Position numbers and translations under genes: made by a program. This document shows, piece by piece, positions 50,376-63,359 of a stretch of 64,000 nt of DNA; position 1 is the stretch's first letter, and each line of letters opens with the position of its first letter. The stretch is from Anas platyrhynchos (Eukaryota; Chordata; Aves; Anseriformes; Anatidae), in NCBI RefSeq assembly GCF_047663525.1, contig NC_092594.1, forward strand, positions 38,630,001 to 38,694,000. The letters are read 5' to 3'. The notes below the pieces were generated by a model that worked only from the letters and a program-made list of their open reading frames with translations, did no database searches and was not told the origin of the DNA.

Positions 50376-53120
50376 GTTCCTATAAAACTTTACTGGTATT
50401 TATTTACGCCACTGAATGTGTGAATCTTTACCTCATTCCTTTTTAGAGAATGCATTTTTCTTCATCTATGTATTTCAAAAAGACTATAACAACTCCATCT
50501 TTTTAAAAATGAAGTACAGTGACAAAACTGTTAAGCCTGCCATTTTAGCTTGAGTTAAATATGTTATATACTAAAAAGAATTCTTTTACTTCGTTTGGGA
50601 ATAAAGGGAACAGGCTGAAATGGTAATCTAGAGGTGTTAGGGGGCAAATACTTTAAAGAAACATATTTGTAAATTCTGTGTTTTCATTGAAGTATGAACA
50701 TTCATCTTTATTTTTAGGATGCTGATGGAAGACAAAGAAACAGGAAGCAGCAAGTGCTTTGTACGTATAAAATAGGCTGTTATGCCAGGAACTGAAACCT
50801 TACTGGTTAGAATCAGTAAGTTTTGGAATAAAACTGTAAGTGGTGCTTGAATTTTAGAATCTGATGAGTCAAATCACCTTTTTTTTAAACTGTCCTTTTG
50901 CCCTAGGCAAAGTGGAACTTGCCATTTAGATATGAAGTGTCATTTTTTAGAATTTGTAGAAATGTAAATTTTTACCAACTGTTTGAAGTATTTTGTCAAT
51001 ACAGAGAGGTATATGTCATAAAAGCAGTTCTAGCCTTTTATTTCTGACAGTGCAGAGAACCTGATAGTTCTTGTAACAAAATACAGACACGGACAAGGTG
51101 CATGATGTCTTCATAGATGTGCCTTTTTAGTTGTCAAGGTATTTATATGTGAAGTATAAGAACATAAAACAATTTATAGTAATAAAGTAAACCTCCTTGA
51201 TCCTTAGACCTCGTTGTTGTGAAAGTCATTAACATGCTGTAATGAAAGGGCTAAGTCAGATCCTTACCAGTGTATTGAGCTAAAGGTGCTAAAGCCGGGG
51301 CTGACGTATACAGTGCTACGTTTAATTAAGTTAAATGATTGGTGGTTTATTTTAGTAACGAAGTCTGTGTTGTGCATTAACTGGGTACCTCAGGCTGCCC
51401 AAGCCTAAATGTGGAGACTGGAGAAACAAGAGCGTGCGTTCTCAGGCTACATTTCCTAATTGTGCCCATTTTACTGCCTTCCAGCATGCCAGCGTGTCTC
51501 GGCTGGCTCTTACGGGCTGCTGGGTGCTTTAGGAAACAGCTGTACCAGGTTGGTGCTCTTCAGTATCGGTGCAGAGCTCAGTGCTGCCTTCCTCCTGCAG
51601 GGCTTGCACACGCTGTGCCCATGTCCATGTACACCAGCTCTTAGAGTGCAGACTGAAAAAGATCTTAACGTTGGATTGATAATTGACAGATAATTATTAC
51701 TGAGATCGCCTCCCTCTTGAGGTGAAGCTTTTCAAGTCGTGTAACAAGTCTCTGCCTTACTTGAGTAGTTTAATCCTGATTGAGGAGCAGCTGCTCCTGT
51801 CCTCTAGCATTCCTGGAAGGGGCTTTAAGTTAAAGTAATAACTGGCAGAATGTTTTTTTCTGCTTAAAATTGCATTGAGAGTTGGTCAGTGAGGGTTGCC
51901 AGTTGTGAACTGATGACTGTATAAAAGTCACTCCTTGCTTTCTCCCACTTCCTGCTTGCAGACTGCAAGCAAAGAGCAGGAGCTATTTTTAGGCCAAACC
52001 TAAACTCCTTGGAAAATGACAGCTAGGAACCAAAGGTCAAGAGCACAGCAATACAGGAGGTGACTGTTTATGTTGGCAAATGGTAATTCCTGTGCTATAT
52101 TAAGTATTTCAACAGCTATTATTTCTGCCACTAGCATTCTTAAAAAAAAAAAATAAAACTAGTACCAAATAGGGTTAATTGTTTACACAGCAACCTTACA
52201 TTCACTACTGCCAGATTTCAGCAGTATTCACTCACAGTCCTAGTAGTGGCTGTTCTGTTTGCGTGCCACTACCAAGACACCCAAAAGCATCCCTTTCCTC
52301 TAGTCTAGGAATGGGACATCTTTTCCCCTAAAATGAAACTAAAATATTTAGTAAATGTCAATATTGGCTTTGTTCCAATTCCTCAGGTACCTGATCAGCA
52401 TGCAGTTCAAGCTGCCCTGTTCCATTTGGAATGAGTGTACACAAATGGTGTTAGATGAGGTACCACAGGCCAGATGGAGGTTTTGGCCTGCTGTAGCTGG
52501 GGGCTGCTGTTCCAGCAGACAGGCTTTCCTACAAGGATATCTCTCACTACATGAAGGAAGAATGATTATTGTGAAGTCAGACTGAGCAAGACACTCTGGA
52601 TGAAATCCCTGAAGAAAGAGTAGGTGTTGGCATACCCATTTTAAACCGAATGCACTTCATTTTGGCCAAAGCCAGACTTGAAGCTACCTACATTAGATGT
52701 TACTTTAGGTTATTACAACCCAACCCTGAAGATTACAATGTACCTGTTGACTTAAGTCTGTGCTTTTACTATTTTAATTAACTTTGTAGCTCTCTGTTAG
52801 GTTCTACTTTCCTCTTGCAACTGACTGTTAAAAGTTCATTGTCCACACTTGTTCTGAGATTACTGTTACATTTTCTATGTATAATTCTCGATTTAAGAGA
52901 TAGAACTAATGTCAATATTGAACACAGTTAAACTTAAAAGGTCTCTTTTTTTTCCCTCCAAGGTAGCTATTCTTGTTACTTGCTAAGAAGAGCTTGCTTC
53001 TGTCTCCTTCACCTTCAAGTATGGTGGAAGCAGTGTTCATGATCTACCACTACTGCACCTCCCCTGTGTAGTAAACAGTCCCATCACATTTTAGAGCTTC
53101 ACAAAGGGTAAAAACCAGTG
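50376..53120. other. Intergenic or extended 3' ends between SRSF11 and ANKRD13C
   Basis: No coding exon is recognised on either strand. Additional + strand AATAAA signals near 50600, 50826 and 51181 suggest possible longer SRSF11 transcripts. The rest is single-copy sequence with short A runs. Confidence 0.5.
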
Positions 53121-56100
53121 CTAGGCTGAAAATTGAGACTTTTATTTAAAAACTGACCAATAAAATGCCCTTGCAGAATGCAGCAGTGTGAACTCATCTT
53201 CTCAAATCAAATCCTTGCTCAGAGATGTACACCTCTATACTCTTGAGAGTACCGCATGGAGGGAGCATTGAACTTGATTTTTACATGTTTGTCACATGTT
53301 GAACAATTTCAGAATCGAACAGCATATTTTGGTCTTTATTCTAACAAATGATACAACCAAAACGTTACTATTAGTGAAGGTAAGTTAAAAACATGGACCA
53401 AAAAAACTAGTAAGATGCAAAAAAAGTGACATTGTTTCCATGATAGTTACAAATTGTAAGGAAAATAAATGTGAAACTGCAGCATTACAGGAAACTTGTT
53501 AATACAGATTAAATAATGCAGTTATCCTTGCATGAATTAAAATTGAGAACAAATACATTTAAAAATGGACAGTTGCTTTGAATATCAACAATGTGGGTTT
53601 CCAGCACAAATATATCCAGAGTTTTTTTTTTTTTAAACAAATCATTTCTATACATAAATCAAGAATTGCAGTAAAGTGAGTACAGTGACTGGAACAGCAG
53701 CTCCTTGAAAGGAAAAAGACAACGCATTCCCTTTGCCACAAATTAAAGCAATGTTTTGGAAGACCAGTAAAACGGTTTGGTTAAGAAACAACCCCTAGAA
53801 TTTATTTGCAACAATTTCTTATTTCAGTTTACCAAAATTAGTGGCTGTCTTTTTAAGACTTATTCATAAAAAAATTCTCTCATCAATCAGAAAAAATTAG
53901 GTGGTGAGATCAGAGAGAAACACCACCCAGACTCTGCGCTGAGGTTGTCTCTGTCACAGCCCTGGGACACGGAGATCTCCCCTCTGGGCATCCCTCCCGT
54001 ACCGTCAGCTTTGCCTCCGGGAGCCCCACGGTGCCAGCGAGCATCCCAACACCGTGGTTCTTGCACAGGCTGTGAAAGCTGCCTCTCCCAGCCCAGCTGG
54101 GTGCAGCACAAATGATACCTCACAACTCCGCTAGTAGGTCCAGGAATGCGTTTTTGTTACGCAGATATTCACATTCCATGGAATTGTGTTGCAATGGAAG
54201 CCCCCACACATGTACAGGGGGCGTTAAAGCGCTGGAGCTGCCGGGGTTTTGTCTATGCAGCAGTAACGAGACAGCCTCAGTGGATATGTACTCATTGTAA
54301 AGGGACAACCCTTCCTTAATACCTAATGTGGCCTCAAGGAAAAGATGAAGGGAAAAAACAGAAATTAAGTTCCGCTAGATCAATCCTGCTAAAAAGACAA
54401 GTTTTCCAAAAGATATCCAAAGAGGAGATCTAAGTGGTAACGGACACCAACGCCCACAGCACAGCTGGGGGCCGAGGCTACATCTAGACGAGAAACACTT
54501 CACCCACCTACAGCGCCGACAAAGCTTCTGCGTGGATGGCTCCGTACTGACGGATGCGCGGGGTCAGTACAATAAAAAAAACCCTTGCAAGCAAAATGAA
54601 TGATACTGGATAAAACATTGATACCGGTGTGGACACAGCCACCACTGGAGAACCGCACCAGCACAGCTGCGCTGCCGGGGAGCTCAGCACCCAGCTCCCC
54701 AGCACAGGCTCAGCCTAACGCAAGACACGTTGCTGTCGCTAACGAAGGTTCCTACAGCTTTCAGTGTATCCATCAGCAAACCACACCCAAAGTGTCCATA
54801 CGTTTTTAACAGTGTTTTAAAACTCACCGCTAGGAATGTTTCAGACAGAAAACACATCACCAGAAGTTGGAAGGAAATGTACCGAGAAACAGTTCACCAA
54901 CTCTCACTGAATGAGGCGGTCACTGGAGTCTAAAAAACAGTCACTGAACTGGAAAGGACAATCTGATGGAGTCAGATCATTCGGCTTCGGAGTAAGAAAA
55001 GCAGTAGTATGTTCACTACAACAATGCAAAAAGACTACAGTCAACAAAACCTGTGTCCATTCTTCTCTGCTGATGCTCCAAATTAAAGCAAGCCTTAATA
55101 TAGCAACGCACTAGAAAAAGTTCCTGCAAATCTTAAAATGTATCAAAGTTAGTCATTGTGTAGTCATGAAGATTTAAAAAAAAAATCTCCAGCCAGAGTC
55201 CATGGAAATCACTGACCACATTTCCATAACCTGTAGTGGGCTTCAAGCCATACCTCACTCGCCACCAGAAGTAAAGTCTCTTCTACAGGCAGGTGGAGAT
55301 ACACAGAACCCTCTGTTTCACATAAGGCTACACTCAAAGGTGATAACTGTTGGTAGTGGGTTTTTTTTTTTGCTTTTTTCTTTTTTTTGTTTGTTTAAGA
55401 TCTAGCATCCAGTCCATTGCAGTTGCTACGTTGCCAAAACACATAGCCCCAGCTACGTTGGCTCCTTCCTATGTCAGCAAGCTCTGTGATATTTTGGAAT
55501 AACCAAAAGCACAAAATAACAAAACAAATGGTTCTTTCCCTGTAATACTGAGGAGAAAAAAATAAAAAAGATTTCTAACATTCACTTTATGAAGAAACAG
55601 CCTTCTGCATCTGCTGAAGTTTCCAAGCAACTTTATGGCACCCGTACTCTCCTCGGTTTTGTGCCTGCCACAAAACCTGATCCAGCAGCACTGCCCCAAA
55701 CATTCTTTTCTACATTAGGTATTTGTAAGAGAGGGCAACAGGAGTATTCGGCATTTGGCCCCATTAGTATTTAATCCTGACCTCCAGCTCCGACTGGACA
55801 ATTCAGTCTCTACATACATTCAATCTGGGTCTCTTGTGGTAAGGATCTCAGCTGGTTCTAAGCAAGACCTCGAGGTGGGTGTCAACTTATACCATAGACG
55901 TAAAACACTTTAGGAATTCATAACAACTTGGAAGAACAAGTCCTGTCATTCCTAGAAAATGTTCAACATCTGCTATTGATACAGTACTCAAACATAATTA
56001 CAAAAATTTTACATTTCCCTTTCTTTTTTCCCTATTGTTTGTTTTTTTTTATTTGATTTTGCATTAGTAACTCCAGTGTATCAGTCACAGTCTGCAAAGT

Positions 56101-57821
56101 AAGCATTACTCACCCATCCAAGGTGCAGGTTTAAAGTGATGCTGGACAAGGATCAACCTCAATTTCCTATTTTCACCTCACCTTTACTTTGCGGATAGTG
56201 ATTCACCAGGACTCGTTTATAGAGTGGATACTGTATTTCTCTAGAGCAGCCTCTTTGGGTTTTATACAGGTAGATTCTAGAAGTTCAGAAAGAGTTTCTC
56301 CTTCAGACACGTATTTCCACATTCTATCAATGTGCCTGACAAGTCAGCTTTTATTGCCTTGTGATAAGCTATCTCCACGTATCATCCGCATGGTTAGTTA
56401 GGTTGGTTACCTTTACTAAGCATTGATGGTACTCTTCATAATAAATTCTGATACTTAACTCTATTATTTCCAGAAAAAGTTTTAACTACAGTGCACAAAG
56501 AATATAATTTTGAAAATATTTACATTTTTGTACAATTACACCACAGCACTTTAATCTAAATTTCTTAAAACAAATAGCACCATTAGCCTTTTGCACAAAT
56601 TCTTGCTAACAAACCAAAAAGCTGGATTTTTGTCAAATTAGGAGACTGGAACCACTTGGAATGAGAATAAGCTCAAGAAGCCAGGGTACTGAAACCCCTA
56701 CTTATTAAAAATAAGGGGAAAAAATAATTTGGAAATATTCTAAGCATTTGCAAATAAAATCCTCTAAGGTGAGCCCTATTCAATGTGCACTACAATTGAA
56801 CTAACTTCAAGAAAACCTTTCTCCTCATACAAAGGCTTGAGCTTATTGTTCTAGGAACTCTTTATAAGCACCCCATGTTTTCCAGTGGCTGCTAAATACA
56901 AATAGGAGATAACCTAGTTGGTGTTCAACCATTACGGAGCAAGTCTCCTAAGTGAACATGACAGATGAGAAGTGGTGACTTCGAGCTAATGAACTTCCAA
57001 GCACGCTAATCAAGACGCATCATGGACACAGAGAGGCTTTTCCAAGCCAGTTTGAAGAGAAGTTATGTGCAGGGCCAATGAAAGCAAGATTAGCAAACAG
57101 CTCAGTGAAGAAATTAATGGTTCAGAGACATGGATAGCACCACAATGGATTGCACTAAGGTGCTAGAGGAGGTACCTTATTCCCTGCAGAGTGAATGCTA
57201 TTTCTGAAGTGCATTGCAATAGAAAATGCAATTGTTTAATGGTTACCATTTGGTTCATTCAACTACAGAAAACACATTCCTCCTAATATGCATTCAACTA
57301 ACATTCAAATTACTGAACTATACATAATGATACATAGTTTACAATTCTCAAAAACAAAGCTTGAAAGAATGTAATACCGTCATCTTAAAATATGGTGGGA
57401 TGTTTTAAAGGACTGATATCCAGCTAAGACATTTCCACTTTTATGCTAATGGTCCAAGAGTGCTTTTTGTATCACCAAGAAATGTAAAAAAATTTAAAAA
57501 CGAATGATAGTCCTCACAGCTGTTAAGTATTCTCAGGGTCATTGAGGTGTCAGACTACCACGCTTGCAGTACTGGATGTATAAAAGTGTGAACAACACAG
57601 CAGGAGACTTGCTGTAAATCAGGAACTAGATTAGATGCCCGTTAGAGTGAGTATTGGTACATCAGTCATTTGATGCACGTTCCCTTTTACTCTGGATTAA
57701 GTTTATCCCTTCCTTTATGACCCACTCCTTTATCTACATCTGTGGGCTATTTGCATCCATTTGCTCTCACTGTGGTACGCTGGTATTGTTATTGTTATTC
57801 ACCATTAACCTTCCAGTTTAA
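53121..57821 (-). other. ANKRD13C: ANKRD13C 3' UTR (probable)
   Basis: No other gene is visible from the ANKRD13C stop down to - strand AATAAA signals at 53340-53335 and 53146-53141. The whole 4.7 kb could be 3' UTR. Other AATAAA words inside it (for example near 56050) could end shorter forms. The sequence is AT-rich and contains no clear transposon. Confidence 0.45.
53141..53146 (-). terminator. ANKRD13C candidate distal poly(A) signal
   Basis: AATAAA on the - strand; a second one lies at 53340-53335. Confidence 0.4.
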
Positions 57822-57952
57822 TTAGAGATCAGGGAAACGGCTGGGGTCCTCCTTGTAATCATCAGGAATAGTGAAGATGGATTCATCAAATTCATCGTAA
57901 CGGAACTCCTGAAAAGTCACAGTGGCTGTGATGGTGGGAAATACAGGAATAT
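57822..57952 (-). CDS. ANKRD13C: ANKRD13C terminal coding exon
   Basis: Encodes the last 43 residues (IPVFPTITATVTFQEFRYDE, then FDESIFTIPDDYKEDP and RFPDL) and TAA. Confidence 0.95.
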
Positions 57953-60900
57953 CTAGAGAGGAAACGAAGACAGGGAAAAATCAGAGGTACACAGGCTTAC
58001 CAATAACTGCCAACTATTTTTTAATGAATTGTAACTTCAGACTTGCTTAATGTATAGAAGCTTGTTTAATATTTCACAAGATGGCAATTCAAAACTCCTA
58101 AAAAAAAATGAAGAGGTGCTTTATAATAAAGTTACTTCAGAAAATGCTCAGATACCCTGAGCAGTGAAACAATGTCCAACTCAATACACCATTCAAAAAT
58201 ATTAACATAATAAACTCCGTGACTTTCCTCTCTTGATGCAGACTGATAACCAGGGAACCCTTCCCCTACTGTTGTGGTTTAACCTGGAAGAATGCTGACC
58301 ACCACACAGCCGGTCGTTCACTCCCCCACAGTGAGACGGGGGAATTGAAAGAACTTTGCAAGCCTCAATCCATAAACAGAACTGTGCAAGTGTGACAGGG
58401 GGCAGAATACAGTCTGTTCAGAATGTCCAAGCTTACTGATACCAAGAAATCCTCTAACATTTAGAAAGCGTGCTATTACTTTGTGACAGTTTGCACTGCG
58501 ATAATCAATACCCATAAATAAATTGTTTCATATGTTTATATCTGGTAGCAAGGGAAATGTTTTAATTTCTGTTTATCTGTAATTGAATAATATGTCACCT
58601 ATAAACTTCGAGAAAAAAGCAATACAAAAATGCTACAAAGTACTTAACTTGTGACTAAGATGATGCTTTAAGGCAAGGACGCTTCAGCTTATCTGTATTA
58701 TTCTTAGAACAAGACCCTAGCATTAGGAAAACGTAAATTACAGAGGTCTCTTCCTGGCTAGGGCTATAATCTCCTTTGAGCTGCAGATTTTCTTTTTCAA
58801 ACTGAACATTGTTTGCAGTACTGTAACTGCATTCCCCTGAAGTCTACAGCAACACGCACTTACATGAATGTAGAAGTTCTTTGCCAGAACTCAGAATTTT
58901 TCAATACGTTGTACAGAACGAACACACACATTTTGGCAAAATAAACCCACAAGAATTGTTAGAGTAGCCTTACCTAATTTTACAGGAAAGCCTGGTGGAA
59001 GCTTCATTTGAACAAATTCTCTAAGTTTGTTAAAGTGCTTGAAGGGTGCAATTACTTCTAAAACATTCAATAATCTGGAAAGGAGAATAGATTTCATTAC
59101 CAATTATTTCCGCAGGCTTTCCCCTCTGGAAGAGATAAAAATAACCCACAGAGCACGATGCTGTGAACACACAGATTAATCTGTTAAATTAGAGGAAGTT
59201 GGCCTGAAAATAATACAAGATTTTTAAAAATGTTAAAAGGTGATGAAAAAGGATTTGAAAAGTTACATCATGCCAATTGTGCGTGTGTGCTTATGTATGG
59301 CTTCAATATCATCGTCACACTCAGTTCTTAGTGATCCATACTGAATTATCAGGGCAAACAAACAAACACTAAGACATTTGATTCTTGCCCTCATTTTACA
59401 CCAGTAGCTGAAGCACAAACTACCACACCCCTCTTCTCTAAAGACATATGGAACCTGACATGGTTCTGTATGGAGGATATAACTTTGTGCTAAAACTTAT
59501 AATGGGCACAACTGGTTTAGTATTCTGTAGGATCAGGCACGTGAGCATTGTGACAATTAACAATAAACCTCATCAAGCCCCTGGTCTCATCAGGGGAGTG
59601 AGTACTTAGCTCTTTGAGAGCAGGCACACCAGCAGTGAGGTCTGTAACAGTTTACTCGCTTAACAACACTGCTTCATACATGGTTTTTAAACCACCAAAG
59701 TCCCTAACCTGAAGATACAAAGCATTCTGCATTAACATATTTCTTACACGTAAGTACTATTTATGGCCAGTAATTTTGACTTACGATTCAATTCCTAAGG
59801 GAAATTCCTGGCTCATAGCTATTGTGGCTTTAAAGGTCTTCTTGCTTTCTTTGCAGACCAGCTCTCTACCCAGATGAGGAGCCCTGCAATGGGGAGAAAG
59901 ACAAAGTAATTTTTCCCCCCCTCTCAGTGGAACCTCAGTTTTAAAGGGAAGAATCAAGACTCAGCTTTGAAAAGCCAATAAAGAATCCCTACATTAAAGC
60001 AAGTACTTCAAAATAGAGGCTGTATATAGAAAAAAGGCATCAGTTGGTAGGCACCTCAATTTAGATCACTGAGTTCTGCTAAACCTGGAGGCAAGACAGA
60101 TACAGTTAGGGAAAAGACAAGAGTCTTCAAATAACTCCACATGAACATTACGTTAATAACTGCTATAGAACAGCAATTACCTAGAAATACATTCACCAGC
60201 TGGTTGCAGAAGTAAGCTGAAATAGTCTGTATGTGAAAAAAGTAGCAAAGTTTAAGTGTTAAGTTTGTGAAGAGACTGAAACAATCTCAGAGAAAGCAGA
60301 AAAGTTATTGTCACTAGAAGACAATAATGAAAAACAGGACAGAAAAACAGAAACAGAAGAACAAACATCAGGTAACAGATGTTACTGGCATCTGATTTCT
60401 ATTAGCTAGAACCTCAAATTTCCATTGAACACCCTTTAGGTTATCAGACTATTAAATGCTGCTCTTATCAAAACAGACACGTTCTATGTTGATCAAGCAT
60501 AACCTATTTATTATGCTTGAATATTTATTTTATTTAAATACATAAAAATGAAAGTGAAAAAAAATACATGTGCATTTTTAGTAAGCCTGAACTGTAATGT
60601 CATCATCTTCCCTGCTTACATCTGACTATAGCATAGGCTATGGTAGCTGTGGAAAAAAAAGGACTTATTTACTTCTGGGCCCTTCTACATGCAACAGCTG
60701 GGAAACATTTAACGCTTGAAAAAAAAAAAAAACAACTCAACTGCTCGGATATTTTACAAGTGAAGCTACTGCAAATTAATTTAAAATGTAACTGCTCAAT
60801 ACCTAACACATGCCTAGAGCAGAGCATCTTGCAAAAACCTCACTAGTACAAGGAGTTCTGTGTGCCATTGTACTCTGGAAGAAGTGTGTTTTCGCACGCT

Positions 60901-63359
60901 GACATTGCTACTAGGCTCATTAAATTTTAAACACTGAATTTTAAACACAGCGAATTGGAATATTTATTATCATCACATGAAGACATCAGTGAATTACAGC
61001 AATGAAACTGACAGAAGTCTTCCTTTAAAAAATGCCAGCTAAGATGCACGTATTTTCAAAGCGTTTAAATTTCAAGCCATAGCTACCAGGTACACGACCA
61101 AACTGTATTTTATCATCACCTGACACAATATTGTTTGTACACAGGTATCAGCTTCCCAGCCAGTTTCTTCCATCCACAGACACACGTGAAACATCCAAGC
61201 AATCAACAACAAGACTCCTCTGTCCCTTGAAAACTAAAACCAAAAGCACCCACAAACTTCAGGACACTGAAAAAAAGTACCAGCGACCTAACAGTGTCTA
61301 TGGAAGTTAATGCCAATAAAACAAAATCACTTACTTTCCATTTTCAGCAGATATGTACTCTTCCCATGTAATTGTATTGGGTGATGGTGGAGTAAGTGAC
61401 TGCCGTCTGACGGGCTGTTCAGAGAAAGATAGCTGTTTATCTTTCCATATATTCTTAGAATTTTACTATTCAACAGATGTACTTGATTTGCAGCTGATAC
61501 TTCACACAGCTTTTCCATCTCCTACTCTTCCTTTCATAGGCTGCATTTAGATATTACGCCTCAAACAGCGATTTACACAGAAGCTGCCTGTTTTAATGCT
61601 TTGCTTAATCAGTTAATTCAAGAGCCTGAATGACAAGTAACAAACCACAAACTAATACAGAAATAAATTAATCCTTTTTAAAAGGCTGTATGCATGTTCC
61701 CAGATGATGTCTGGCTCACTCTGAATAGCTCTTGATTTCATGGAGATAATAACAGGCTTAGTCCACTTTAATGAAGCTAAAGGAAAACAGGATTGAAAAA
61801 GAACTAGAAGGGCATTCTAAACAACAAACATTTGGTGTAAAGAACTTAGTGATTTGTCAAAGCTAAAAACATCATCTTTTATTAAGATACTAATTATGAC
61901 TGAAATATTCAATATAATCAAAAAAATTTCTCAATGTGTGCACTAATCAGGATAATTAAACTAATGACTACAATTACACTTATTGGTAATATTTATTACT
62001 TTAAAATACAGACAGCCATAATAGAACAAAAACTTCCATAAATTATTCACATGAAAGTTTATTCCCTTCTGGAAAAAATCAGTGTAAAGCTTGACATAAG
62101 CATACCTCAAAATTTTGTTCCATTAAGTTGCCACCTTTACTCAGGCTCTCCATGATAGCTTTATTTCGAAGAATATCCTCTTCACTGAGATGTTCTCTTC
62201 TTTTTCTCGATTCTAATACAAGTCCATTAACTAGGTAGAAATCTGCCAAAAAGTTTCCTACTCTTTCCTGCAAGAAAGGAATTAGACATGAATTAATTGC
62301 AGAAGATAAAATAAAAACATCTAAATTCCTGTAAATACACATAATTACATTACTGTATGATGACTGCAGGATTGAGATGTTGTAATTTAAATTTACACAA
62401 CCAACCATGTGAGCTATCACTGTACAGTCCCACTAACACACATACAGCACAAACACAAGAGTTCCATCAGAAACAATTATTTTGTATCAACGGAAATTGA
62501 GAAGAGATTGTTTAAGAATCTGAGAGTGGCCAAGGGAAATCTGACTAAAAGTTCTTTCAACAACAAGTTACATTGTAGTTTATATGCATGGATTTTCTGT
62601 TAGTTTTTTTACACATGTAAAATATGGATTCCTTATTTCATGAATGGATGCAGCTCAGAAACACTAGCTCAGCAGAAAACTGTCTATAAATGGCACAACT
62701 TAACATCCAGGTGAGAACAAAACCTTTCAGAGCTAGTCACCAGAAGGCAATTTCTTAGAGAAGCTCTGAAGGTGGCTGCTTCAATGTTTTTGCAGCTAAG
62801 AATTTGTACCTCAAACAGCAGGACAATAACTGGAAGGAACATGCAAAGGAAACTGTACCCAGAACGCTTTCATCTTCCTGCATTTCACAGACACAGGAGC
62901 ATACAGGAGAATCCTTACCATAAATCCTGGAGTGACTTTGCACAGACAATATAATCACAGAATAAAGTTATTTTCTGTACAGTCTGTTTCCCCCATGCAC
63001 ACACCAGCTACAGTTATCTGCTTCCAGACTACCATTTTCTTACGAAGGGAGTCTGTCAGATACACCATGTGGTCAAACTAGGGACAGTAGTGAGGGCAGG
63101 GAAAGCATCACCAGCCCACCCCTCAAGTGTCTTATTCTTTCACTTTTTTTTTCCCCAATCACATTGCTGTAAGACTTTCTGAACTTTGTCCCCAGTAACG
63201 CCAGACTGAAATCTTCTTTCAGCTTACTGTTTTGTCTTCTCGAAAAAGCCATCCTGTTTGGGCACGCGTGAAGGTAATTGATTTGGTTGATAATGTTGCT
63301 GAGTAAATATCACTGCTCATCAGAATGTCAACCTCTTCCTCTGTTTCCATCTCCGATTC
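57822..63359 (-). CDS. ANKRD13C: ANKRD13C, C-terminal part, six exons, partial at the 5' side
   Basis: Six exons on the - strand (63359-63228, 62267-62106, 61414-61335, 59883-59785, 59074-58974, 57952-57822) join in frame to 234 residues and a TAA stop. They correspond to about the last 43% of the roughly 540-residue family member. This part is the GPCR-chaperone domain of the ANKRD13 family, with ESEMETEEEVDILMSSDIYS, TRAQTGWLFREDKTERVG, FYLVNGLVLESRKRREHLSE, PNTITWEEYISAENGK, APFKHFNKLREFVQMKLPPG and the end YKEDPSRFPDL. The N-terminal ankyrin repeats lie beyond the right edge. ANKRD13C is known as an ER-associated chaperone affecting biogenesis and exit of GPCRs such as the prostaglandin D2 receptor DP2. 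The C-terminus separates it from ANKRD13A/B/D, which carry ubiquitin-interacting motifs. Confidence 0.95.
58273..58400 (+). mobile_element. Fragment resembling an avian endogenous-retrovirus LTR
   Basis: TGTGGTTTAACCTGG, then CACCACACAGCCGGTCG, ACTCCCCCACAGTGAGACGG and GGGGGAATTG resemble the 5' end of an ERV LTR family widespread in birds (TGTGGTTTAAC start, CCACACAGCCGCTCG block). Only the beginning is recognisable and it is diverged. There is no internal viral gene; it looks like a solo LTR remnant inside ANKRD13C's last intron. The right border is approximate. Confidence 0.55.
58974..59074 (-). CDS. ANKRD13C: ANKRD13C coding exon, second from last
   Basis: Encodes LLNVLEVIAPFKHFNKLREF and VQMKLPPGFPVKL. 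It is 101 bp. Confidence 0.95.
59785..59883 (-). CDS. ANKRD13C: ANKRD13C coding exon, third from last
   Basis: Encodes APHLGRELVCKESKKTFKAT and IAMSQEFPLGIE. It is 99 bp; the joined codon at its 3' end is TC|A (Ser). Confidence 0.95.
61335..61414 (-). CDS. ANKRD13C: ANKRD13C coding exon, fourth from last
   Basis: Encodes PVRRQSLTPPSPNTITWEEY and ISAENG plus two bases of a Lys codon. It is 80 bp. Confidence 0.95.
62106..62267 (-). CDS. ANKRD13C: ANKRD13C coding exon, fifth from last
   Basis: Encodes 54 whole codons (ERVGNFLADFYLVNGLVLES through GGNLMEQNFE). Confidence 0.95.
63228..63359 (-). CDS. ANKRD13C: ANKRD13C coding exon, sixth from last
   Basis: Encodes 44 whole codons (ESEMETEEEVDILMSSDIYS through FREDKT). 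This is the most 5' exon present. Confidence 0.95.
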
